From contig JAPXLT010000117.1 in assembly GCA_033809415.1 (NCBI GenBank), positions 1 to 13,314 on the forward strand: a stretch of 13,314 nt of DNA, written 5' to 3'. Shown here one piece after another: positions 1 to 5,878 of the stretch (position 1 is the first letter of the stretch; each line of letters starts with the position of its first letter). The position numbers and the translations under genes were made by a program. Below the pieces are notes generated by a model, which ran no database searches, had not been told where the DNA came from, and was given only the letters and a program-made list of their open reading frames with translations. Origin of the DNA: JAQVUB01 sp033809415 (GTDB lineage Bacteria > Verrucomicrobiota > Lentisphaeria > Oligosphaerales > Oligosphaeraceae).

Positions 1-65
1 CATATCGCCTCCGACGCAATTGCGTAAAGCCGACCTTGGCACACAAGAATTTCGCCGAGCAGGCT

Positions 66-180
66 CATCCGTCAAAGCAGCAACCCTACAAATTTTCCGA
101 GTTTTCCGTGCTTTCCGTGGACAAAGAGAAGATTCTGATTGCCGATCAATGGGAAAAGTCAACTGCTTTTTTTAGGCTAA
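66..180 (+). repeat. Family A repeat, copy 1 with long tail
   Basis: Begins with a CATCCGTC / GCAGCAACCCTAC module, passes through AAATTTTCC and three GTTTTCCGTG/CTTTCCGTG-type units, and ends in a tail containing ATTGCCGATCAAT and AACTGCTTTTTTTAGG. Positions 75-180 recur with only a few substitutions and 1-nt indels at 8229-8333, in the same orientation, so this is a true dispersed copy rather than chance similarity. An open frame runs across it (from 36) but is made of repeat sequence. It lies in the non-coding leader ahead of the restriction-modification genes. Confidence 0.85.
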
Positions 181-189
181 AGGCACCCT

Positions 190-222
190 CACAACCGGGA
201 CGGTTGCGCCACTTTTTAAAGC
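190..222 (+). repeat. Family B hairpin repeat, copy 1
   Basis: CACAACC-GGGAC-GGTTGCG (190-208) is an imperfect inverted repeat with 7-nt arms and loop GGGAC, followed by CCACTTTTTAAA. The same arrangement occurs at 9358 and, on the other strand, at 10738-10756. It sits between family A copies 1 and 2. One arm position is mismatched (A opposite C). Confidence 0.75.
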
Positions 223-228
223 GCATGC

Positions 229-313
229 CATCCCATCCGTCTGAGCAACAACCCTATATAAAATTTTCGTGTTTTTTCGTGTGGTTCGTGGTTAAAAAAT
301 CCTTTTTGGATAC
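229..313 (+). repeat. Family A repeat, copy 2
   Basis: CCATCCCATCCGTC, then GAGCAACAACCCTATA, AAATTTTCGTG, TTTTTTCGTGTGG and TTCGTGGTTAAAAAATCC, ending in TTTTTGGA. The end segment is the reverse complement of the left arm at 8139-8190 and resembles 3048-3083. This is the TTCGTGGTTAA subtype, whereas copy 1 carries the TTCCGTGGAC ending. The remaining leader to 491 shows no clear gene apart from a 28-codon frame. Confidence 0.8.
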
Positions 314-357
314 GGTCTAATTACATAGCGGTTTTGACGTCCTACAAGGGAAAAAGT

Positions 358-444
358 ATGGAGCGAGGCGATAAAAAAGATCGATTCGAGTTTGGCAAAA
401 ACCTTCTGCCTGCGATACATTACCTGATGCCGCTGGCGATATGA
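358..444 (+). CDS. Possible 28-aa leader peptide or gene remnant
   Basis: An ATG at 358 is preceded by AAGGG (346-350, 7-nt spacing) and opens 28 codons ending in TGA at 442-444, 47 nt before the endonuclease start. The N-terminal part (KDRFEFGKN) vaguely recalls the start of some SAM-methyltransferase proteins, but too little is present to assign it. It is not a restriction-modification control protein: those are about 70-100 residues with a helix-turn-helix. It may be non-coding, a leader peptide, or debris. A TTGACG hexamer (334-339) with a poor TATGGA 17 nt further on would place transcription start inside this frame and so argues against its translation. Confidence 0.2.
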   Translation: MERGDKKDRFEFGKNLLPAIHYLMPLAI

Positions 445-491
445 CAGCGCTGGGTAGTTGCTGGAGAGTTCAACCGGAGATATGATCGTAA

Positions 492-1457
492 ATGGGCGTG
501 AATCGAGACAAGCCAGACAGTTGGAAAGACGACATAGCCAAATCAGTCGATATGTACAACGACTGGTTCATGAAGTTTGCACCGAAAGCTTTTCGTGAAA
601 CACGAATTTCAACCACAACGAATGTTGAAAAAGCGCTGAACTTGACAAGTAACTTTATGAACATCGAGCCAGAAATACTGCGGAAGCATCCAGAAATCCT
701 TCCGACTTTGCGCATGGCGACTTGTCCGCCCTTGGCAGCAGATAGACTTTGTGGTCTGGCTGGTGTCTCCGCTAATTTAGTCAAGCAGATGGAAATCAAC
801 AAAAAATTGCCGCCGCGCATGTCCGTTGCTGCCGTTAACACGGACCTGACCAAAATTGCAGAGGTTTTTAAAAGGATGGCAGATATGGATATCCTGGTTT
901 GGCTTTCGCGTAAGAATCAACCGGTCAAAAAGACGGAGGTACATCGCGCCGCCACTATCATTGCTGACCGGCTCTGCGGGGCTATCACTAATCCAATTAT
1001 CCGTAATGCCCAAGAAAAGCGGCAGCTTGAGGCCATCAAGACATGGCTTGAAGCGCATGGCTATAAGCTGCTTTCCACTGGCGATAGAGTGACCTTTGAC
1101 ACCATGCCCGGAGGAACGTTTTTTTTTCACATGAATGTGCCTGCAAAGCTTGAAAGCGGAACCCATTCCGTCAACATCCCCATCGATGTCGTTATTTCTC
1201 CAAGATCAGAAAAACAGAAGATTTTCCCCATTTTCTTTGAGGCAAAGTCGGCAGGGGACTTTACCAACCCCAACAAGCGGCGCAAAGAAGAAGCAATGAA
1301 AGTGACCCAGCTTCGCAACACCTACGGCAGCAAGGTGAGATTCAACCTCTTTCTCTGCGGCTACTTTGACTGTGGATATCTTGGTTATGAAGCGGCAGAG
1401 GGCATAGACTGGGTTTGGGAACACCGCATGGACGATTTTCGCAAGTTTGGAATCTGA
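492..1457 (+). CDS. XamI-family type II restriction endonuclease
   Basis: A 321-residue protein that matches my memory of the XamI restriction endonuclease family: an N-terminal WKDDIAKSVDMYNDWF segment (residues 11-26), PKAFRETR (31-38), PTLRMATCPPLAADRL (71-86) and GLAGVS (88-93). The C-terminal half carries a plausible PD-(D/E)xK nuclease core: D232 in PIDVVI, then E250-A-K252 in FFEAKSAGD after a hydrophobic strand. XamI itself cuts GTCGAC, which is the expected specificity if the family assignment holds, but that is inferred and not visible in the sequence. GGAGA (476-480) lies 11 nt before this ATG. The stop is followed after 2 nt by the methyltransferase start, the standard layout of a coupled restriction-modification pair. 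It appears full length and undamaged. Confidence 0.88.
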   Translation: MGVNRDKPDSWKDDIAKSVDMYNDWFMKFAPKAFRETRISTTTNVEKALNLTSNFMNIEPEILRKHPEILPTLRMATCPPLAADRLCGLAGVSANLVKQMEINKKLPPRMSVAAVNTDLTKIAEVFKRMADMDILVWLSRKNQPVKKTEVHRAATIIADRLCGAITNPIIRNAQEKRQLEAIKTWLEAHGYKLLSTGDRVTFDTMPGGTFFFHMNVPAKLESGTHSVNIPIDVVISPRSEKQKIFPIFFEAKSAGDFTNPNKRRKEEAMKVTQLRNTYGSKVRFNLFLCGYFDCGYLGYEAAEGIDWVWEHRMDDFRKFGI

Positions 1458-1459
1458 AC

Positions 1460-3040
1460 ATGGCGTCTATCCATGACATAAAAGAACAGGAACGGCTCTC
1501 GCTGCAAGCAGCTCTGGATGCGCAGAAAACACAGATCGAGCGCAATCGTCTCGGGCAATTTGCGACACCGACGGCTCTCGCTGAAGATATTCTCCGTTAT
1601 GCCGCTTCCATCATGCAGCCGGACACAAAAATTCGTTTCCTTGATCCGGCCATTGGTACCGGTTCGTTTTATTCAGCCTTGCGCAAGGTTTTTCCGCCAG
1701 GTCATATCATTGAAGCCTTGGGTTTCGAGATCGACCCGCATTATAGTGAACCGTCCGCGCAGTTATGGAAAGATACTGGCTTGGTCTTGCGGCACGCTGA
1801 CTTCACACAGGCCGAACCCGTCGCAAATTTCAACTTGCTTATTTGCAATCCGCCTTATGTGCGGCATCACCATCTGAAAAATGGCGACAAAACTCGTTTG
1901 CAACATCAAACGCATGATGTGAGCGGCATGAAAATAAGCGGTCTTGCAGGACTCTACTGCTACTTTCTTGGGCTTTCGCATGCATGGATGGCGAAAGGGT
2001 GCCTTGCAGGATGGCTCATTCCCAGTGAGTTTATGAATGTAAACTACGGCAAGGCAATAAAACGATATCTGCTGGAGCGTGTTACGCTGTTGCACATTCA
2101 CCGTTTTGATCCGAACGATGTGCAGTTTTCAGACGCACTCGTCACCTCCTCCGTTGTTTGGTTCAGGAATGAGCGTCCGCCCCTGAATCACGAAGTGAAG
2201 TTCACTTTTGGCGGCACTCTCTTGGTGCCGAACTGCTCACGAGTGGTAGCGGCCAGAGTTCTTGCCGATGAGCAGAAATGGACTCGTTTCCCCATGTCCG
2301 ATGTGCGCAGCTATAGCACAACACCTATGCTGTCCAACTTTTTTCACATCAAGCGCGGCATTGCGACCGGTGACAATGCATTCTTTATTCTTTCCGAAGC
2401 AGAAATAGCCAAACGCCGCTTGCCAAAGGAATTGTTTACACCGATTCTTCCCAGTCCACGGTATCTGCATCAGGATGAAATAAAAGCACGCACCGACGGT
2501 TCTCCCGACATCGAACGACGCCTGTTTCTTCTTGACACGGAGTTTTCAGAGGAAGAAATTCAAAGGCGTTTTCCCACTATGGCTGTCTATATCGAAGAAG
2601 GGAGAAAGCAAGGGTTGCCCGAGCGATACATTTGTCAGCATCGCACACCATGGTATAGGCAGGAAGTGCGCCCGCCCGCCCCGATCGTCTGCACATATTT
2701 GGGGCGTGGTGACAACAAACGAGGGAAGCCCTTTCGCTTTATCCTCAATGCTTCCTGCGCAACTGTAGCCAACGCATATCTGGCGTTGTATCCAAAGCCG
2801 ATCCTGTCGCATGCACTCGATAGCGACCCCGCACTCCTCCGGAAAATATGGATCACTCTCAACAGCCTTCCAGTCAATATAATCCTGGGCGAAAGTCGCG
2901 TTTATGGAGGCGGTTTACACAAACTCGAACCGCAGGAACTCGGCAATGTGCCCGCATCCTTCATCTCAGAGATGCTGCCACAAAATACGTTCGAGCAACC
3001 TAAAAGACAACTGAACTTCAAATTCTTCGCAGAAGTGTAA
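1460..3040 (+). CDS. N6-adenine DNA methyltransferase (Eco57I-like, XamI partner)
   Basis: The protective methylase of the restriction-modification pair, transferring methyl from SAM to adenine N6 at the site cut by its neighbour. Counting from the ATG at 1460 it is 526 residues. Visible motifs are QFATP (33-37, the motif X-like start of Eco57I-type enzymes), LDPAIGTGSF (61-70, SAM-binding motif I), an acidic residue in LGFEID (87-92, motif II) and NPPYV (130-134, catalytic motif IV, N6-adenine type). The motif order is that of gamma-class enzymes with a C-terminal target-recognition region. An in-frame ATG at 1415 would overlap the nuclease gene by 43 nt. I prefer 1460, 2 nt after the nuclease stop, with GGA at 1449-1451 as a weak ribosome site, so translation is probably coupled. 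The frame is intact. Confidence 0.92.
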   Translation: MASIHDIKEQERLSLQAALDAQKTQIERNRLGQFATPTALAEDILRYAASIMQPDTKIRFLDPAIGTGSFYSALRKVFPPGHIIEALGFEIDPHYSEPSAQLWKDTGLVLRHADFTQAEPVANFNLLICNPPYVRHHHLKNGDKTRLQHQTHDVSGMKISGLAGLYCYFLGLSHAWMAKGCLAGWLIPSEFMNVNYGKAIKRYLLERVTLLHIHRFDPNDVQFSDALVTSSVVWFRNERPPLNHEVKFTFGGTLLVPNCSRVVAARVLADEQKWTRFPMSDVRSYSTTPMLSNFFHIKRGIATGDNAFFILSEAEIAKRRLPKELFTPILPSPRYLHQDEIKARTDGSPDIERRLFLLDTEFSEEEIQRRFPTMAVYIEEGRKQGLPERYICQHRTPWYRQEVRPPAPIVCTYLGRGDNKRGKPFRFILNASCATVANAYLALYPKPILSHALDSDPALLRKIWITLNSLPVNIILGESRVYGGGLHKLEPQELGNVPASFISEMLPQNTFEQPKRQLNFKFFAEV

Positions 3041-3047
3041 TTCGAGG

Positions 3048-3114
3048 GCGTCCAAAAAGGGTTTTAACCACGAAAGGCACGAATAAGCTTGGCGCGGACT
3101 GATCGCCCGCAACC
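3048..3114 (-). repeat. Family A half-element (copy 3) plus CGCGGA module
   Basis: TCCAAAAAGGGTTTTAACC then ACGAAAGGCACGAA is the short-arm end of family A in the orientation opposite to copy 2. It continues into AAGCTTGGCGCGGACTGA and TCGCCCGCAAC, a module that recurs as AACTTGACGCGGATTGA and CCGCCCGCAA at 11394-11420. The element begins 8 nt after the methyltransferase stop. Confidence 0.75.
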
Positions 3115-3145
3115 CACACGGACGGGACACGGACGGGACACGGAC
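3115..3145 (+). repeat. Short 11-bp tandem repeat
   Basis: GGACGGGACAC occurs at 3120-3130 and 3131-3141 and begins again (GGAC) at 3142. The array sits between a family A half-element and a family A full element and encodes nothing recognisable. It is probably slippage-generated filler that could vary in copy number. Confidence 0.75.
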
Positions 3146-3200
3146 AACAAACCGGTCGGATCCGTCGGAGAAACCAATAGACCAGATCACAAATTCGCGT

Positions 3201-3275
3201 GCAATCCCATCCGTCAAAGCAGCACCCCTACAAATTTTCCGCGCTTTCCGTGCTTTCCGTGGACAAAAAAATAGG
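3201..3275 (+). repeat. Family A repeat, copy 4
   Basis: GCAATCCCATCCGTC, AAAGCAGCACCCCTACAAA, TTTTCCGCG, CTTTCCGTG twice and GGACAAAAAAATAGG. This is the same TTCCGTGGAC subtype as copies at 66 and 8229 but without their ATTGCCGATCAAT tail. It marks the boundary between the restriction-modification block and the regulator promoter. Confidence 0.8.
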
Positions 3276-3309
3276 CTGCCCGGTTACTGACGCATTACGA
3301 TTTTTTTGC

Positions 3310-3323
3310 TTTTTTGCAAAAAA
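3310..3323. promoter_or_regulatory. A/T-rich palindrome, candidate operator
   Basis: TTTTTTGCAAAAAA is a perfect 14-bp palindrome ending 13 nt upstream of the proposed -35 box of the RpiR-type gene. Its place suggests an autoregulatory binding site or an UP-like element. Its role is inferred from position only, and A/T-rich runs produce such palindromes easily. Confidence 0.35.
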
Positions 3324-3336
3324 TTCTTTTATTGGC

Positions 3337-3364
3337 TTGAAAAAGCAACAAAGTTGATTATAAA
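3337..3364 (+). promoter_or_regulatory. Sigma-70-like promoter of the RpiR-type gene
   Basis: TTGAAA (3337-3342, 5 of 6 to consensus), a 16-nt spacer and TATAAA (3359-3364, 5 of 6). Transcription would begin near 3371, giving a leader of about 70 nt before the start codon at 3441. This is the best promoter match noticed in the window. Confidence 0.55.
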
Positions 3365-3440
3365 TAAAGGTAACAGAGTTGCTCTTTGTGCGGCATTGTT
3401 TTCGTTTTTAAGGGAATTTACGTTTACCCATGGAGTCATG

Positions 3441-4289
3441 ATGCCTATAAAAGAAGATTACAGGATGCTGATCGAGCGTGTCTACGCTAAACTTGGAAAG
3501 CGCAAGAAATGTCTTGCGGATAAAATTCTTAGCAATCCTCTTGACATTATAGAAATGAGCGTAGCCGCTTTTGCGGAATCCTGCGGATGTGATCAGACGA
3601 CCGTCGTTCGTTTTGCACAACAGATCGGATATTCCGGCTATTCAGAACTGAAACTTGCAATAGCGCAGAAGTCGGAAGCTTTATGGAAAATGGCCGAGGC
3701 CAATTCAAATGAGAACATGACCGAACACGAAACTCTCTGCCGGAATATTATTCAAACCTATGACCAAGTGATAAAAATGACCTTGATGCAGATATCGGAA
3801 AAAGATATAATGGAGGTTGCGGTGAAAATTGAAAAAGCATCTTCCATTATGATATGCGGAGCAGGTGCCTCAGCTCTGGCCGCAGATGATCTCGCGTTCA
3901 AACTCGCAAGGCTTGGTGTCCATGTCATATCTTCCCGGGATCAGGAAGTTGTGAAATGTCTTATAGGAAATCTCAGGAAAAAGGATGTCCTTATTATATT
4001 TTCTCATTTTGGAGAGACTGCCCCATTTCCAAAACTCATACAAACCGCCAACAGCAATGGGGTCGAAACGGTTGGAATTACCTCGATTGCCGATAGTTCT
4101 GTCGGAAGATTCTCGAAAATGCTTTTACAGACAAACAGCGGAGGCGAACTTCCAATTCGTCTGGGCGCCATGACGTCAAGAACCAGTCAGATGATTGTTT
4201 CCGATCTCATTACAATCGTCTACAGTAAGCTCGACAAAAAACGCTCATGGGAAAGACTTGAGGCTGCATATGTCTCATACAATGGATGA
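3441..4289 (+). CDS. RpiR/MurR-family transcriptional regulator (HTH + SIS)
   Basis: A 282-residue DNA-binding regulator that senses sugar phosphates through a SIS domain and controls amino-sugar or pentose use. Residues 1-75 form the HTH_6 domain, with recognition helix region GCDQTTVVRFAQQIGYSGYS (49-68), a near-textbook RpiR sequence. The SIS domain spans about 125-265, with MICGAGASALAADDLAFKL (137-155), a phosphosugar-contact segment FSHFGET (187-193) and AMTSRTSQMIVSDL (243-256). The longest frame starts at 3306, but GGAG (3432-3435) sits 5 nt before the ATG at 3441, which also gives the usual family length. The kinase remnant overlaps its 3' end by 20 nt, so the two were an operon, and the regulator now looks orphaned. 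Confidence 0.92.
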   Translation: MPIKEDYRMLIERVYAKLGKRKKCLADKILSNPLDIIEMSVAAFAESCGCDQTTVVRFAQQIGYSGYSELKLAIAQKSEALWKMAEANSNENMTEHETLCRNIIQTYDQVIKMTLMQISEKDIMEVAVKIEKASSIMICGAGASALAADDLAFKLARLGVHVISSRDQEVVKCLIGNLRKKDVLIIFSHFGETAPFPKLIQTANSNGVETVGITSIADSSVGRFSKMLLQTNSGGELPIRLGAMTSRTSQMIVSDLITIVYSKLDKKRSWERLEAAYVSYNG

Positions 4290-5039
4290 TATTTTTTTAC
4301 TTGCGGCTGATTCCGGAGGGACGAAGACCTGTTTCAGGCTTCTCGATACGGCGGGAAACATCATTTCCGAAAGCAGATGCGGCGGTGTTGCATCACTTCA
4401 TCCTGGAATGCTTCCGGTGAAAGAACATCTGCTTGATGGAATATCCCGACTCGAGTTTGGGAAAAAGTTTATTCACTTCTCTATTTCTCACTGGGAGGGC
4501 CGAACATAGGAGAAGTCGAAAGTGTCCTGGACGAGATCTTTCCACGTACACAACGAATTGTCGAACGGGAATCGAATGGGAACATGATTCTTGGGACTGG
4601 AGCATTGCTTGGATGCTCGGCAGCGGTGATGATCGGGACAGGAAGCGTGGCCGTTGGCGACATGAACGGGAAACGCTTCTTTTCCGGAGGATGGGGACCT
4701 GTCTTAGATGACCGGGGGTCCGGCGCATATTTGGGATTGCAGGCACTTCGGCTCTAATCTTTATTCCATCGATGGACGTGCTGTATGCACCGGCCTCGAT
4801 GCGCTCTTCACGGAATTGTCCGCCGGGCTTGATCCACTGACATTTGACGGACGTATGGAATTGAAGCGGAGGGCGCAAATCTCTTGACCCGAAGCGAACT
4901 TGCGGCTCTCGTTCCGCAAATCTTCAGTCTTGCTGAAGATGGGTGCCTTGCAGCTCAAAAACTGATTGAAGAAACCGCTGAGGATATAGCTTCTCTCGCA
5001 GCATCCGTGACCGGAACCGGATCTGAGAAAATTGGATGA
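4270..5039 (+). pseudogene. Broken BadF/BadG-type sugar kinase (N-acetylglucosamine kinase-like)
   Basis: Reading across frames gives the ASKHA kinase of the BadF/BadG/BcrA group, expected to phosphorylate an amino sugar such as GlcNAc. The first frame (from ATG 4270, GAGG at 4260-4263) has the phosphate-1 motif AADSGGTKTCFRLLD. After a shift near the A-run at 4462-4466, the next frame gives LYFSLGGPNIGEVES, the phosphate-2 motif MIGTGSVAVG and GGWGPVLDDRGSGAYLG. A second shift near 4750 gives NLYSIDGRAVCTGLDALF. A third near 4880 gives LTRSELAALVPQIFSLAED, ending at TGA 5037-5039. About 256 codons remain, against roughly 300-340 in the family, so the C-terminal end is lost as well. Three shifts plus truncation favour a true pseudogene, though the A-run shift alone could be a sequencing error. 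Confidence 0.85.
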
Positions 5040-5687
5040 TGCGACCGAGGGTGCCCAGTATGCCGTCCGATTCAAGACCGAGGCTGGGAAATGGGTTGAA
5101 AATATCATTCTGATCAAGGATGCCATATACAAGCGTGGAGGAAACGCCGGGATTGTTCCGGATGGGATCATGGGCGACCGACTGAACGGAATACAACTCG
5201 CATACAGCGGCAAAGAGATTGGGTTGGCAGACGTCGAACTCATTGAACTGAATCCAATGTTTGTGCCGGAATCCAGGCAAACGCCCGAGTATGTAACGGC
5301 ATACACCAATAACCGTGTCCAAGGGGATTTCCGGGTCTTTAAACGCAACGCGGTTTTTCCAGTAGGGGTTATTTCAACCATTGGTGCCGGAAACCGCGAC
5401 AACGGCAAACTTTTCGGACAATCAACCCGCGAGAGGATGGAGGACGACCTGCGCAATATCAGGTTGCTGGGATTCAACACGTATGCGAACTTCGTCGATG
5501 CCAGCGGATGGACGCCAACCCGGAATGGAATGATTTCCGCGAACGGATGAAAGCCTCAAGCAAAGCGTATTTCACAGCCCGGCGCGAATGGCGGCAGGAC
5601 AAGCAGATAAAAGTCGCCCTCAGTCCACTGCAGGACGAGGTAAAGCAGTTGCAGGACGAGGCAAAAGCGAGGATCGCAGCGAAATGA
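5011..5687 (+). pseudogene. Internal fragment of a probable carbohydrate-active enzyme
   Basis: An open frame from 5011 to 5550 (usable start TTG 5032) has no upstream ribosome site and begins inside the truncated kinase. Its first part (AVRFKTEAGKWVENIILIKD) has a beta-rich, binding-module look. The second part (FPVGVISTIGAG, then DDLRNIRLLGFNTYANFVDA) resembles the beginning of a glycosidase-type barrel, where the advice to the fold is a strand, then a conserved G-F-N-T-Y. Near 5508 the meaningful frame changes to MDANPEWNDFRERMKASSK and runs to TGA 5685-5687 with a lysine/glutamine-rich C-terminus and a duplicated CAGGACGAGG. Both ends look cut, so I call it a remnant. The enzyme class is a guess from these segments; the exact family is not recognised. 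Confidence 0.5.
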
Positions 5688-5804
5688 ACATCAAGTTCCG
5701 GATAAATGCCGAAGCTTAAACACGGTTAAGTTGCTACGGCGCAATATATTATGTCGATCCGACCGATCCTGTAGAGAAGCCAACAGACTAGGTCGCAAGC
5801 TCAC

Positions 5805-5878
5805 TTGCATTCCATCCGTCGAAGCAACAACCCTATAAAAAATTTTCGTGGCTTTTCGTGCTTTTCGTTGTTAATAAA
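5805..5878 (+). repeat. Family A repeat, copy 5, abutting the ligA stop
   Basis: CATTCCATCCGTCG, AAGCAACAACCCTATAAAAA, ATTTTCGTGG, CTTTTCGTG twice and TTGTTAATAAATC. On the minus strand it starts right at the ligA stop codon, and its first 40 or so bases (ATTTATTAACAACGAAAAG and onward) match the spacer following gspG at 8851-8896. The remaining gap from 5688 to 5804 shows no gene. No stem-loop terminator with a T-run was seen. Confidence 0.8.

Noticed and set aside
36..320. 94-codon open frame on the plus strand
   Set aside because: It is composed of family A and family B repeat sequence also found elsewhere in non-coding gaps, and shows no protein-like features.
334..362. Promoter TTGACG-17-TATGGA for the restriction-modification genes
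   Set aside because: The -10 box matches only 3 of 6 positions, so it was not listed as a feature.
1415..1459. Upstream start for the methyltransferase
   Set aside because: It would overlap the nuclease gene by 43 nt and adds 15 residues (GTPHGRFSQVW..) not expected in front of the family; the ATG at 1460 is 2 nt after the nuclease stop.
3048..3275. CRISPR-like array of short repeats
   Set aside because: Repeat units are irregular, of different families and orientations, lack uniform spacers, and no cas gene is nearby.
4761..5480. 239-codon and 161-codon minus-strand frames over the kinase/enzyme remnants
   Set aside because: The translations are Ser/Pro/Arg-rich and meaningless, whereas the plus-strand frames give recognisable kinase motifs.
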